A DNA stretch of 64,000 nt from Salinithrix halophila (lineage in GTDB: Bacteria; Bacillota; Bacilli; Thermoactinomycetales; DSM-45169). A program made the translations under genes and the position numbers. Below are positions 16,791 through 26,007 of the stretch, in pieces. How positions within the stretch are numbered: the first letter of the stretch is position 1; each line of letters starts with the position of its first letter. The notes below the pieces were generated by a model. That model was not told the DNA's origin. It made no database searches and saw only the letters and a list, made by a program, of their open reading frames with translations. The stretch lies in contig NZ_JBHSAP010000007.1 of assembly GCF_042650125.1 (NCBI RefSeq), forward strand, positions 558,001 through 622,000, written 5' to 3'.

Positions 16791-16802
16791 TCTTTATGTA
16801 AG

Positions 16803-16840
16803 GAAATCCGGAAGGGGTATCCCTCCCGGATTTCTATTTG
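16803..16840 (+). terminator. Terminator of the crystallin-like gene
   Basis: GAAATCCGG and CCGGATTTC pair in a long stem with an inner AGGG/CCCT extension, followed by TATTTG. It lies 13 bases after the stop codon. Confidence 0.82.
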
Positions 16841-17015
16841 TTACAATCCCTCCGGTATAGCCATCACTCTGGGAGCCTTCGCTCTCATCTTTTTCACGGT
16901 AAGAGTCGTCATCAAACGACGTAAAAAGAACCAAAAAATGAATCATTGATTAACCCCAGCAGGAATGAATCACATCCTGATGAAAAGACAAGGATCCTGG
17001 AAGCGAGCGTGGATA

Positions 17016-17052
17016 AGAAACCCCGTTGCCAACCTTGTTGGTAACGGGGTTC
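17016..17052 (-). terminator. Terminator of pyc
   Basis: AACCCCGTT and AACGGGGTT, with an inner CCAAC/GTTGG, form a strong hairpin directly after the pyc stop; TTTCTT follows on the minus strand. Confidence 0.85.
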
Positions 17053-17063
17053 ATTCGCGTTAT

Positions 17064-20000
17064 TTATTTGCTCGGTTCCAACTCGATCAGGAGATCTTCT
17101 GTCTCGATCGGGTCACCAGCTTTCACATGGACGGCTTTTACCTTCCCCTGGAAGTGGGCCTGGACCGTGGTCTCCATCTTCATCGCCTCGGTCACAATGA
17201 GATGTTCTCCTTTTTTCACCTCATCACCCGGCTCCACCATCACCTTGAGCACTTTCCCCGGCATGGAGGCTCCGATCTGCCCTTCATCGGTGGGGTCCAC
17301 TTTACGCCGCATCTCTGCCGTCACCTCGGCGGAGAGGTCCAGAACCGCGACCTCCCGAGGCTGACCATTCATCTCAAAATAAACGGTACGCTTTCCATCC
17401 GGACCGAGAGCCCCGACGGACATCAGTTTAACAATCAGGGTTTTTCCCTGTTCAATCTCTACGGCCACTTCTTCTCCCAAACGAAGGCCATAGAAGAAGG
17501 TGGGCGTATCCAGCACCGAAACATCCCCATATTCCCGTATGATCTTCTCTCGATCCAGGAAGACCTGAGGATACATAATATAGGACATCACGTCCCACTC
17601 GCTAACCGACCGTCCGGCCTTCTCTTCCAACTCTCGTTTCACCTGATCGAAATCGACAGCGGGAAGCAGTTTTCCTGGGCGGCACGTAAAGGGTTCCCGA
17701 CCTTTGAGAACGATCTGCTGCAATTTTTCGGGGAATCCTCCCGGCGGTTGTCCCAGATAACCCTGGAAAAACTGGACGACGGACTCTGGAAAATCAAGGC
17801 GTGAGCCTCTTTCATAGATATCGGATTCGGTCAGATTGTTGCGCACCATGAACAGAGCCATATCCCCGACCACTTTGGAAGAAGGCGTCACCTTGATGAT
17901 GTCCCCGAACATCCGGTTGACCGTATGGTAGGCTTCCTTCACCTTGTCCCAACCGTCTTCGAGCCCGACGGCTTTCGCCTGCTGATGGAGGTTGGTATAC
18001 TGTCCCCCAGGCATTTCGTGGGTATAGATTTCGGCAGTGGAAGACTTGATGCCGCTCTCAAACCCGGCGTAATAGTGGCGGACATCCTCCCAGTAATCGG
18101 CCATCTGCTGTAAATTCGTTGGATCCAATCCGGTTTCGCGTTCCGTCCCCTCCAGGGCCGCTACCAACCCGTTCAGGCTGGGTTGGGAGGTCAGCCCCGA
18201 CATGGGGCTCAAGGCGGCATCCACGATGTCGACATCGGCTTCGTAGGCTTTGACCAGAGTAGCCAATTGGTTGCCGCTGGTGTCGTGGGTGTGTAAGTGG
18301 ATGGGAAGGCCAACTTCCTGCTTGAGGGCCCGGATCAACTCATACGCGGCATAAGGCTTTAACAACCCTGCCATATCCTTGATCGCCAGGATATGGGCTC
18401 CCATTCTCTCCAATTCCTTCGCCAGATCCACATAGTAACGGAGGGTGTATTTATCCCGCTTCGGATCGAGAATGTCCCCGCTGTAGCAGATCGATGCTTC
18501 TGCGACCTTGCCGGTCTGGCGGACGGCATCGATGGCCACTCCCATGCCTTCCGTCCAGTTCAAGCTGTCGAAGATCCGGAATACATCGATCCCTGCGTCG
18601 GCGGACATCTGGACAAACTTTTTGATTACGTTGTCTGGGTAGTTGGTGTAACCGACAGCATTCGCCCCGCGCAAAAGCATCTGGAACAGAATGTTGGGGA
18701 TACGTTCCCGCAGGAGACGGACTCTCTCCCAGGGATCTTCGCTTAAAAACCGCATACTGGTGTCAAAGGTTGCACCACCCCACATCTCCAGCGAAAACAA
18801 CCCGGAAGCCAGCTTGCCGGTAGCTTCTGAAATTTGCAGCAAATCATGGGTTCGCACCCGGGTAGCGAAGAGGGACTGGTGGGCATCCCGGAAGGTGGTA
18901 TCCGTGAGGAGAAGCCGCTGTTCATTCCGAATCCACTCCGCCAATTCTTCGGGCCCCAGCTTGTCTAGAATTTGTTTGGTGCCGTTCGGATAGGGTTGCT
19001 TCACCGAGGTGACGGGAATCCGGGGGGATAGAAAAGCCGGTTTTTTCCCCTTCGGCAAACCGGGATGGCCATTGACCACGGTTTGGGCGATATAGGTGAG
19101 CAACCGCGTCCCGCGGTCCCGCTTCTTCGGATATTCAAACAACTCCTGGCGGCTATCGATAAAGGAGGTATCATATTCCCCACTCAGGAAATCCGGGTGT
19201 TGGACGACATTTTCCAGGAAGGGGATATTGGTCTTGACCCCCCGGATCCTGAATTCCCGCAACGTCCGCAACATTTTGCTCGCCGCCTGCTCGAAATTGA
19301 CGGCCCAAGAAGATACCTTGACCAGGAGCGAGTCATAATGGGGCGTGATATCTGCCCCAGGGTACGCGTTCCCCACATCCAGCCGAATCCCGAACCCGCC
19401 GCCGGAACGATAGGCGAGCAAACGGCCGGTATCCGGGAAGAAGTTCTGGGCGGGATCCTCGGTAGTCACCCGGCACTGGATGGCGTATCCATGGGTGGTG
19501 ATTTCCTCTTGAGGAGGGATACCCACCTCGGGATCGTTCAGGCTGTACCCCTCAGCAATTCGAATCTGTGACTGAACGATATCGATGCCGGTGATCAGCT
19601 CTGTGATGGTATGTTCCACCTGAACCCGCGGGTTCACCTCGATGAAATAAAAGTTTTGGTCCGGGGTCACGAGGAACTCCACTGTCCCCGCATTCACGTA
19701 GCCGGATGTGTTCATCAGCTGTAACGCCGACTCACAGATCCGATGGCGCAATTCGTCGGGCAGGGAGACGCTCGGAGCTACTTCCACAACCTTCTGGTGC
19801 CGGCGCTGAATCGAGCAATCCCGCTCAAAGAGGTGAACCACCTGTCCTTTGTGGTCAGCCAAGATCTGCACTTCGATGTGCTTCGGTTCTTCCAGGAATT
19901 TTTCGATATAGACCGCCGTATTCCCAAAGGCGGATCGGGCCTCGGAACGAGCTCGGTCCAGCGCCTCTTCCAACTCTTCCTGGTTCCGGACGATTCGCAT

Positions 20001-20510
20001 CCCCCGGCCGCCTCCGCCAGAGGCCGCTTTGATAATGATGGGATATCCGTGCTCTTTACCGAACAGAATAGCCTCCTGCAAGGAAGCGATCGGTTCCGGC
20101 GTACCCGGGATGACCGGGATATCTGCCTTAACGGCCATCGCCCGGGCATCCACCTTGTCCCCAAACATCTGGATGTGTTCCGCCGACGGGCCGATAAAGA
20201 CGATCTCTTCCTCCCGACACCGCCTCGCGAACTCCGCATTTTCCGATAACAACCCGTATCCGGGATGGATGGCATCCACATCATGACGCTTGGCGATCTC
20301 GATGATTCCTTCGATATCCAGGTAGGCCTCGACCGGACCCTTTCCTTCACCGACGAGGTAGGCCTCGTCTGCCTTGAAACGGTGCAAGGCCGTATTGTCC
20401 TGTTCGGAATAAAGGGCGACCGTCCGGATCCCCAATTCGGTGCAAGCCCGAAAGATCCGGATGGCGATCTCTCCCCGGTTGGCGACGAGTACTTTTTTGA
20501 AGTTCCTCAT
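17064..20510 (-). CDS. pyc: Pyruvate carboxylase
   Basis: A 1148-residue biotin enzyme of the usual single-chain length. It carboxylates pyruvate to oxaloacetate to refill the TCA cycle. The biotin carboxylase half (residues 1-450) begins K-V-L-V-A-N-R-G-E-I-A-I-R and contains the ATP-binding G-G-G-G-R-G-M-R. The carboxyltransferase domain (about 530-800) has L-L-T-D-T-T-F-R-D-A-H-Q-S. The C-terminal biotin-carrier domain has the lysine in E-A-M-K-M-E. The ATG at 20510 lies 12 bases after AGGAGAGG and matches the family start; the longer frame adds unrelated sequence. A promoter and long leader precede it. Confidence 0.96.
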   Translation of the reverse strand: MRNFKKVLVANRGEIAIRIFRACTELGIRTVALYSEQDNTALHRFKADEAYLVGEGKGPVEAYLDIEGIIEIAKRHDVDAIHPGYGLLSENAEFARRCREEEIVFIGPSAEHIQMFGDKVDARAMAVKADIPVIPGTPEPIASLQEAILFGKEHGYPIIIKAASGGGGRGMRIVRNQEELEEALDRARSEARSAFGNTAVYIEKFLEEPKHIEVQILADHKGQVVHLFERDCSIQRRHQKVVEVAPSVSLPDELRHRICESALQLMNTSGYVNAGTVEFLVTPDQNFYFIEVNPRVQVEHTITELITGIDIVQSQIRIAEGYSLNDPEVGIPPQEEITTHGYAIQCRVTTEDPAQNFFPDTGRLLAYRSGGGFGIRLDVGNAYPGADITPHYDSLLVKVSSWAVNFEQAASKMLRTLREFRIRGVKTNIPFLENVVQHPDFLSGEYDTSFIDSRQELFEYPKKRDRGTRLLTYIAQTVVNGHPGLPKGKKPAFLSPRIPVTSVKQPYPNGTKQILDKLGPEELAEWIRNEQRLLLTDTTFRDAHQSLFATRVRTHDLLQISEATGKLASGLFSLEMWGGATFDTSMRFLSEDPWERVRLLRERIPNILFQMLLRGANAVGYTNYPDNVIKKFVQMSADAGIDVFRIFDSLNWTEGMGVAIDAVRQTGKVAEASICYSGDILDPKRDKYTLRYYVDLAKELERMGAHILAIKDMAGLLKPYAAYELIRALKQEVGLPIHLHTHDTSGNQLATLVKAYEADVDIVDAALSPMSGLTSQPSLNGLVAALEGTERETGLDPTNLQQMADYWEDVRHYYAGFESGIKSSTAEIYTHEMPGGQYTNLHQQAKAVGLEDGWDKVKEAYHTVNRMFGDIIKVTPSSKVVGDMALFMVRNNLTESDIYERGSRLDFPESVVQFFQGYLGQPPGGFPEKLQQIVLKGREPFTCRPGKLLPAVDFDQVKRELEEKAGRSVSEWDVMSYIMYPQVFLDREKIIREYGDVSVLDTPTFFYGLRLGEEVAVEIEQGKTLIVKLMSVGALGPDGKRTVYFEMNGQPREVAVLDLSAEVTAEMRRKVDPTDEGQIGASMPGKVLKVMVEPGDEVKKGEHLIVTEAMKMETTVQAHFQGKVKAVHVKAGDPIETEDLLIELEPSK

Positions 20511-20597
20511 AAGTAACCAGTTCCTCTCCTTCATTCCTATTTCATCGAATCCTCTTCCCTGATCATGACCTTCTGCCCATGAAAGACTTATCCTTTC

Positions 20598-20625
20598 TCT
20601 ATATACCTCTTCCCTCGGATTGCAA
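20598..20625 (-). promoter_or_regulatory. Possible pyc promoter
   Basis: On the minus strand TTGCAA and TATAGA are separated by 16 bases, about 90 bases before the pyc start. Plausible sigma-A type, not confirmed. Confidence 0.4.
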
Positions 20626-20844
20626 AAGATGCCTCGAAGATTCAAACAACAAGGGGTGCTGGAAAATGACGCCCGGACGCCCTGTCAGATCCGGTCGATC
20701 ATCACCCACACCAAACGGCATCCTTCATGATCACAATCCTTCCATGGACTCTTGTATCTCATTACCGTATAAAAGAAAAAACATTTCGTCAAGATTGCTC
20801 CTCCCGGCAGGTTTCTCCAGCCACCGACGGGATGGGATTAGCTA
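20626..20844. other. Non-coding stretch upstream of pyc
   Basis: About 220 bases between the pyc promoter candidate and the MFS-remnant terminator. No supported gene, no recognised riboswitch and no strong hairpin. It probably marks the junction left by loss of sequence next to the broken transporter. Confidence 0.4.
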
Positions 20845-20870
20845 CCGAAAACAGCCCCATTCTCGGGGCT
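20845..20870 (-). terminator. Terminator after the MFS remnant
   Basis: On the minus strand AGCCCC-GAGAAT-GGGGCT is followed by GTTTTC, 33 bp after the stop of the truncated transporter gene. Confidence 0.7.
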
Positions 20871-20902
20871 TATCAGAAGTGAAAATTTGTGCCTCGTGAG
20901 CA

Positions 20903-21541
20903 CTAGGAGGCCCGTTGGAGAAACACAGTGGGAACTGGGATTCCTTTTACCCGACCCACCGTAAACAGGACGATGGCAACCAAGCCGCTAAAGATCAAAA
21001 ACACCGCCTGCGGGGGAATCAGGCTGGAGAGATACCCCGTCATCAGTGCGGAGGCGATTTTGGCAAAGGAGACGGCGATGGAACGGAAGCCCACCATACG
21101 ACCCATCATCTCTTTGGGGGTGTTAATTTGCACAAGTGTCTGCATGGTAACAAAGTGAACCATCGTGAAAAAACCGAGGCCGAACAAACAGATCCCGACA
21201 ACCGTTGGGTTCGGACTGAAACCGCATAGGGCTGCGGAGCTTCCCATCCCTACTAGGGAACCAATCACCACGTACTGCTTCCAGCGGGAGAGGGCCCAAT
21301 GGATCGTGAGTCCGGCTAACGCTCCGCCAACGGTAAAGGAGATGTCCAGGGCGGCAAAGAGGACGCTGGAGCCCTGCAACTCCCTGGTGACAAAAGGCGC
21401 GAGTATGGTATTGATCATCTGGAAACTGCAACTGGAAACCATCGACAGGAAGAGGAGGTACAACATCCCTGGTTTGCGGGAAACGAAATCCCAGCCCTCC
21501 CGGATGTCCTTGCGGAATTCCATCCGTTTGTTCCTTCGCAC
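20903..21541 (-). pseudogene. MFS transporter, C-terminal half only
   Basis: An open frame of 212 codons covering the second six-helix half of a drug-efflux-type major facilitator protein. Six hydrophobic segments are visible, starting with the loop E-F-R-K-D-I-R-E-G-W-D-F-V that normally joins helix 6 to helix 7 in this family. The family length is near 400 residues; the first half is absent. Ten codons upstream of the internal Met the frame hits a TAA, and nothing like an N-terminal half is found to 21780. There is no good ribosome site. I read it as a 5'-truncated pseudogene; a terminator still follows. Confidence 0.78.
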
Positions 21542-21782
21542 TTCCCGCCACCCTTACTTTGAAGGCACTATTTTCATATGATAACGTCATATTTCCAGCG
21601 ACTGATCTGACCTATTTTTTAAAAACAACTCCTTGAGTTCGATCCACTGCGAATAACAACAACCGTCTACCGCCCGAAAATTTTCAAAAATTAGAAGGTT
21701 TTCCTGCCTATCGGTCGAAGAAAATAGGCATCCGTTCGGGGCTCGTCTCCCCGGCCATTTCTTTGACTCGGAGGGAAGCTGA

Positions 21783-24128
21783 ATGTACAAACGAATCATC
21801 CTGTTGTTGCTGACGATCATGATAGCCCTGGCACCGGCTGCTACCTGGGCGCATCATGACGGACCGGAAGCAGACAAAAGCCTTTTTAACAGCGAACACT
21901 ATGATTTCGTGAAATACTCCAAGATGGGAAAAATGCTGAAGAAGCTGCAGAAAAAAAGCAATCGGGTTACCGTAAAACCGTACGGAATGTCTGCCGGAGG
22001 CCACCCCATGTATGTAGTCACCATCTCCGAACCCGGTGCGAAGCCGAAGTTCAATCAGTATCAACAAATGCGTCGCCAGATGTTCAAACATTCTATGAAA
22101 GCGCAACGCCTCATCGGTAAGGACGCGGACTTCAAGGTTCCCATCCTGATCAACGGTTCGATCCACGGTACCGAGTTCGTCGGCAGTGACGCCGTTTTGC
22201 GGCTGATGGAACGGTTTGCCACCCAGAACGATCCAAAAACGAAATCGATTCTGAATAACAACATCCTGATCTTCAATGTCGTCGCCAACCCCGACGGACG
22301 TTGGTCCGCCACCCGGTTTAACGCCAACGGTTTCGATCTCAACCGGGATTTTATCACCCGCTCCCAGCCGGAAACGCGACAGATGGTCGAGCTGATCACA
22401 CGCTGGAATCCGATGGTGATGCTGGATCTGCACGGTTATGTCCAATATGGTGGCAAAGCCAAACCCGGTCTGATCGAGCCCTGCACTCCGCCCCATAACC
22501 CCAACTACGAATATGACCTCTTCTCCAAATGGGCGCTGGATCAGGCAAAAGCGATGGAAACCTATTTGGTGAACAACCGCGACGCTTATCAATCCGACCT
22601 GTACCGCAACATGACCGGCACCTTTATCCCTCAACGGGACGACACCGATGGCTGGGACGATTACCCCCCCATTTTCACCCCGATGTACGCGATGTACCAT
22701 GGGTCCTACGCCTACACCCTCGAGGCCCCCACCAACGATTGGGACGGAGTCCGTTGGCAGGAAGACGCCGTCATGGGAGCCCTCACCTTTGCAACCGAGC
22801 ACAAGGATGAGATGCTCCGCGATCAGTTGGAGATGTTTCGGCGCGGAATCCAATTCGATCACCCATATCATAAAGAAGGATTTTTCCCGAAAGCCTATAT
22901 CCTCCCTGTCGATCCCAAACGTCCAACCCCCACCTTCAAAGCCGTCAACCACCTGATCGCCAACGATATCACCGTTGAGCAGGCAAAAAAACCGTTCCAG
23001 GCGGAAGGTAAAACCTATCCCGCCGGCACCTTTATCGTCCGGATGAATCAAGCGAAAGCGGGATTGGCCAACACCATGCTATGGGAGGGCGAAGACATCA
23101 CCGATACCATCCCCTCGATGTACGACATCTCTTCCTGGAGCTTGCCCAAACTGTGGGGGTTCCAGGCAGATCGAATCGACCAGGACATTGCGGTCACTTC
23201 CGGACCGGTGAAAAAGGGTAAACCGCAGGGAGCCCTGTCCAGAAAGGGACCCTACCATATCCCGAACCAGACCGTGGAAGCCGTATACCTGGTAAACACT
23301 CTTCTCAAGCATGGAATCCCTGTATGGAGAGATTCCAAGGGAGACTTTTACGTCCATCGAATCAAGCGCTCCATGCTGAAACAAGCGGTCCGGGCCTCCG
23401 GCCTTAGGATTCGCTCCCGTGCCATTCCCAAACAAGCCCAACCGTTGCGAAACCTCAAGGTAGCCATCCTGAAAGACGGCGGCATATACAAAGCCCAATC
23501 CCACGCCGGAACCCGGGAAGCCTTGGAACGCCTCGGCTTCCAGGTGACCGAACTGCACCCCCGGCAAGTGGCGAAACAGGGGTTAGGCGCTTATGACGTC
23601 TTTGTCTATAGCGGAACCTCGTTAATGATTACTTCCCGTCTCAGCAAGGCGAACAAAGAATTTGGTTTAAAAGATGAGGTACAGGTTCGCAAATTCAAGA
23701 AACAGGTCACCCAGTTTGTGAAGAAAGGCGGCAAATATATCGCCGTCGGCTCTTCTGCCTCCCAGGCTACCCGTACCCTCGGATTGACCGATATCACCGT
23801 CCACGCGGGCGGAGGAAACAGCAACGGGATTGTAAAGGTGGATACCAAGAAATCGCCTTTAACCTTCGGATACGCCAAACAGGACATCGGATTTGTCTAC
23901 CGGCCTGCCTGGTACACTCCCACCCACGGTGAAACCGTCGCCGCCTCCTACAAGGATAGCCCGGACTTTTTTCACTCCGGCCACTGGAAAAACCGGCAGC
24001 CTGCTCAAGGCAAACCTGTCATCGTGCAAGAGAAAGGAAAAGACGTCACCCTGATCGGACTCGAACCCGGCTTCCGCGGCCACACGGATTATTTGTACCG
24101 ATTGCTGTCTAATGCAGTATGGGAATGA
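21783..24128 (+). CDS. Secreted M14-family zinc carboxypeptidase
   Basis: A 781-residue exported peptidase. A signal peptide (about residues 1-23) is followed by the M14 catalytic domain. The zinc ligands are His128 and Glu131 in H-G-T-E and His217 in D-L-H-G-Y; the likely catalytic Glu is Glu314 in Y-T-L-E-A-P-T. After the catalytic domain a long second region (about 340-781) has no motif that I recognise but contains a hydrophobic beta-rich stretch around 590-660. Members cleave C-terminal residues of peptides outside the cell. The ATG has GGAGGGAAGCTGA upstream. It is a single gene closed by a strong terminator. Confidence 0.9.
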   Translation: MYKRIILLLLTIMIALAPAATWAHHDGPEADKSLFNSEHYDFVKYSKMGKMLKKLQKKSNRVTVKPYGMSAGGHPMYVVTISEPGAKPKFNQYQQMRRQMFKHSMKAQRLIGKDADFKVPILINGSIHGTEFVGSDAVLRLMERFATQNDPKTKSILNNNILIFNVVANPDGRWSATRFNANGFDLNRDFITRSQPETRQMVELITRWNPMVMLDLHGYVQYGGKAKPGLIEPCTPPHNPNYEYDLFSKWALDQAKAMETYLVNNRDAYQSDLYRNMTGTFIPQRDDTDGWDDYPPIFTPMYAMYHGSYAYTLEAPTNDWDGVRWQEDAVMGALTFATEHKDEMLRDQLEMFRRGIQFDHPYHKEGFFPKAYILPVDPKRPTPTFKAVNHLIANDITVEQAKKPFQAEGKTYPAGTFIVRMNQAKAGLANTMLWEGEDITDTIPSMYDISSWSLPKLWGFQADRIDQDIAVTSGPVKKGKPQGALSRKGPYHIPNQTVEAVYLVNTLLKHGIPVWRDSKGDFYVHRIKRSMLKQAVRASGLRIRSRAIPKQAQPLRNLKVAILKDGGIYKAQSHAGTREALERLGFQVTELHPRQVAKQGLGAYDVFVYSGTSLMITSRLSKANKEFGLKDEVQVRKFKKQVTQFVKKGGKYIAVGSSASQATRTLGLTDITVHAGGGNSNGIVKVDTKKSPLTFGYAKQDIGFVYRPAWYTPTHGETVAASYKDSPDFFHSGHWKNRQPAQGKPVIVQEKGKDVTLIGLEPGFRGHTDYLYRLLSNAVWE

Positions 24129-24134
24129 AATAGC

Positions 24135-24173
24135 AAAACGCCTGCTCTTCAGATAGAAGGGCAGGCGTTTTTT
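24135..24173 (+). terminator. Terminator of the M14 peptidase gene
   Basis: AAAACGCCTGC and GCAGGCGTTTT pair with an inner CTTC/GAAG, followed by a run of T. Seven bases after the stop codon. Confidence 0.92.
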
Positions 24174-24196
24174 GGTTGGAACAGCCGTGAACGACT

Positions 24197-24244
24197 TTAG
24201 CATCAATGATTTGATTTGCTTTATAACCCACGGTAATCTACCCT
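24197..24244. repeat. Direct repeat copy 1 (48 bp)
   Basis: Matches the copy at 25078-25125 at 43 of 48 positions, in the same orientation. The two copies bracket the broken lipoprotein gene and the toxin-tip remnant. It could be a recombination scar or the end of a lost element. Confidence 0.75.
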
Positions 24245-24300
24245 GACGATACAGCCTGTTGATCCAGATGTTACCCGATCAACAGGTTTATCGCTTATAA

Positions 24301-24856
24301 TCAATCAGCATCTGGATACTTTTCCAAATCACCCAATTGGATATGATAGACTTTATCGTGATCATCCAGTGCAAACTCGAGATAAACCTTTTGTTTTTGA
24401 TCAACATAACCAAAACTATTTCCCACTTGTTCACCTGTATACGTGTAATAGTTATCCCCATATTTTGATATGATCTCTTTGCGCGAACTTCCTACCTGGA
24501 TTCCTTTAGCTGTTTTGATTTTTTTTGCTTCGTCTCGTGTTTCGATCAAATCGATCGTTCCTTTCTCATCTGCAAGCAAATGGAGTTTTCCTATAGCATA
24601 GGAATCTCCATGTTCAGGAATTACTGGCCCTGATTGAAGAGGTCCCTGATTGAAGAGGTCCCTGTTTCGAAATCGCTGGATCGTCAATCGACTGATCCAG
24701 GCGAATCTCATTCAGGTGTTCCTCCCCCAAGGAAGTATGGGAGGCCTTTAGTCTATTGATCCCACAACCGCTCATAACGGCACCCAACACAACCAGAACC
24801 AAAGTGAAAATCATAATACGTTTCTTATGGTAGGATGGACAAACAATGGCAGTCAC
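24301..24856 (-). pseudogene. Frameshifted lipoprotein gene
   Basis: A lipoprotein gene split over two frames. The first part (24856 to about 24645) encodes a hydrophobic leader with the lipobox V-M-S-G-C and a mature start G-I-N-R-L-K. The second part (about 24660 to 24301) encodes the remaining 110 or so residues, including I-Q-V-G-S-S-R-K-E-I-I-S-K-Y-G. The two parts overlap at the shared peptide Q-G-P-L-Q-S-G, because an exact 16-bp tandem duplication at 24629-24660 shifts the frame. Removing one copy restores one continuous reading of roughly 170-180 residues. Function unknown; its place beside a toxin remnant suggests a lipoprotein-type immunity gene, which is inference. Confidence 0.8.
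24629..24660. repeat. 16-bp tandem duplication causing a frameshift
   Basis: CCTGATTGAAGAGGTC occurs twice without a gap (24629-24644 and 24645-24660). The unit length is not a multiple of three, so it breaks the lipoprotein frame. Confidence 0.95.
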
Positions 24857-24873
24857 CTCTCCTTATCGCTGAA

Positions 24874-25077
24874 TCACTTCACCGGATAGCCATACTCTTG
24901 AAAGGCGGCTTTAATCTTCGCTAAAGATTTATCCGATGCAAAATCCGGTGCTTTAATCATATATTGAATATCTTGATTGCTTTCTAGGATGCCCATCTTT
25001 TTGGCTTCAGGGAGTTGATAGAGGTTTCCTTGGAGGTATTGGACTGCATTGGCATGCTTTTCTATTTGGATAAACAA
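24874..25077 (-). pseudogene. Remnant of a polymorphic-toxin C-terminal tip
   Basis: About 67 codons with no start site of their own. The encoded peptide aligns with the last 70 residues of the toxin at 26800-27882. Shared marks are I-Q-x-x-K-H near the start, L-x-x-N-L, A-K-x-x-G-I and a final A-F-x-E-x-x-x-x-V-K. The upstream part of the toxin is missing and the direct repeat starts within a few bases of the break. It is therefore a displaced toxin end, of the kind found in recombining toxin-immunity arrays. Confidence 0.72.
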
Positions 25078-25125
25078 TTAGCATCAATGATTTGACTTGC
25101 TTTATGCCCCATGGTAATCTATCCT
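25078..25125. repeat. Direct repeat copy 2 (48 bp)
   Basis: Second copy of the repeat at 24197-24244 with five mismatches. It abuts the truncated 5' end of the toxin-tip remnant. Confidence 0.75.
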
Positions 25126-25178
25126 AAAACCTACGCCTAATTTTTATATTGGTCGGGAACCAAGGAGGTTTGGATTAT

Positions 25179-25409
25179 ATGTCGATTCCTCGCAAAATCG
25201 ATAAACAAATAGCAAATGAACTTCGTTCCCTTTTGTCTAAATTAAATATTAAAAAAAGCAAAGTGACGATTGACTTAGAAAATGACACCATTGAAGTAGT
25301 GGATGATTATTCTATTGATGACATTCTTGAATCTGCAGGCGCGTTGACACCAGAACGAGCTGAAGAGATGCAACAGGAACTCAAGAAATCGCGCGAGGAA
25401 TGGGACTGA
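25179..25409 (+). CDS. Putative antitoxin of a type II toxin-antitoxin pair
   Basis: A 76-residue acidic protein directly upstream of a PIN-domain toxin, with a one-base overlap of its stop and the toxin start (TGATG). The N-terminal part has short basic and hydrophobic segments (K-I-D-K-Q-I-A-N-E-L), and the C-terminal part is acidic and helical (E-R-A-E-E-M-Q-Q-E-L-K-K-S), suited to binding the toxin. The exact DNA-binding family is not clear to me. The ATG has AAGGAGG ten bases upstream. Antitoxin assignment rests on size, order and coupling. Confidence 0.75.
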   Translation: MSIPRKIDKQIANELRSLLSKLNIKKSKVTIDLENDTIEVVDDYSIDDILESAGALTPERAEEMQQELKKSREEWD

Positions 25410-25807
25410 TGACCACCCAAGGCTATCTGGTAGATACGAATATCGCAATCGCTATTTTGGCCAATGAAGAAGCAGCCATTAACTTTGTCAAGCAAGCTCA
25501 CCAAGCCAAAAGACCCTTATTTTTTTCAGTAATTACTGAATGCGAGGTCTTGAGTGGCCTAAAAAGCGATCTGGAACTGCATAAAATTAAACTATTCACT
25601 TCTCAAAGATGTTTAGATGTTACCTCTAAAATTGCACAACAAGCGGGACATCTCCGTCGACACCAGAGAAAGAAAAGCCGAAAACTTAAAACACCTGATG
25701 CATTAATTATCGCTACAGCTTTAGAACATCAGCTCACACTAGTTTCGCGAGACAATGATATGAATTTTGTTGAGAGTGAACTCAACCTCCCACTCTTGAA
25801 GTTATAG
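25409..25807 (+). CDS. PIN-domain ribonuclease toxin (VapC-like)
   Basis: A 132-residue PIN-domain protein. The acidic metal-binding residues are in place: Asp9 in L-V-D-T-N, Glu44 in T-E-C-E-V-L-S-G, Asp97 in T-P-D-A-L-I-I-A-T-A, and Asp115/Asp117 in S-R-D-N-D-M-N-F. VapC toxins cut tRNA or rRNA when their antitoxin is degraded. The ATG at 25409 is chosen because GAGG lies ten bases before it and it overlaps the antitoxin stop; the ATG at 25400 is too close to the site. The local AT content is higher than in the core genes around, which fits acquisition. The target RNA is unknown. Confidence 0.87.
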   Translation: MTTQGYLVDTNIAIAILANEEAAINFVKQAHQAKRPLFFSVITECEVLSGLKSDLELHKIKLFTSQRCLDVTSKIAQQAGHLRRHQRKKSRKLKTPDALIIATALEHQLTLVSRDNDMNFVESELNLPLLKL

Positions 25808-25811
25808 CTAT

Positions 25812-25836
25812 AAAGCCCCCTGTTGAGAGGGCTTTA
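25812..25836 (+). terminator. Terminator of the PIN toxin-antitoxin pair
   Basis: AAAGCCC and GGGCTTT pair around a 10-base loop, extended outside by TAGCTAT/ATAGCTA. The T tail is poor. Confidence 0.6.
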
Positions 25837-26007
25837 CATAGCTATATGAGTCTACTCCAAAGATGACGTTTACCTTTTGGGAAGGAGAACACTGGTAACG
25901 GGCGTTCAGCGCATTACTGCATGAGATGGGCTGATAAAACAGCCATCAACTTGGGCGTTATCCAAAAAACAAAGGGACAGCGATACTGCCTTCAGATCGG
26001 TAGATTC

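Noticed and set aside
16850..16942. Plus-strand reading for a membrane segment with a Lys/Arg-rich end
   Set aside because: No start codon or ribosome site, and it follows a terminator. Likely a gene-end remnant at most.
20511..20902. Riboswitch or T-box before pyc
   Set aside because: No conserved core or matching terminator/antiterminator fold was recognised in the leader.
21708..23051. 447-codon open frame on the minus strand
   Set aside because: It lies wholly inside the M14 peptidase gene, has a His/Gly/Val-biased shadow composition and no start site.
24874..25077. Separate small gene of 67 residues
   Set aside because: No ribosome site, and full-length similarity to a toxin C-terminus shows that it is a fragment.
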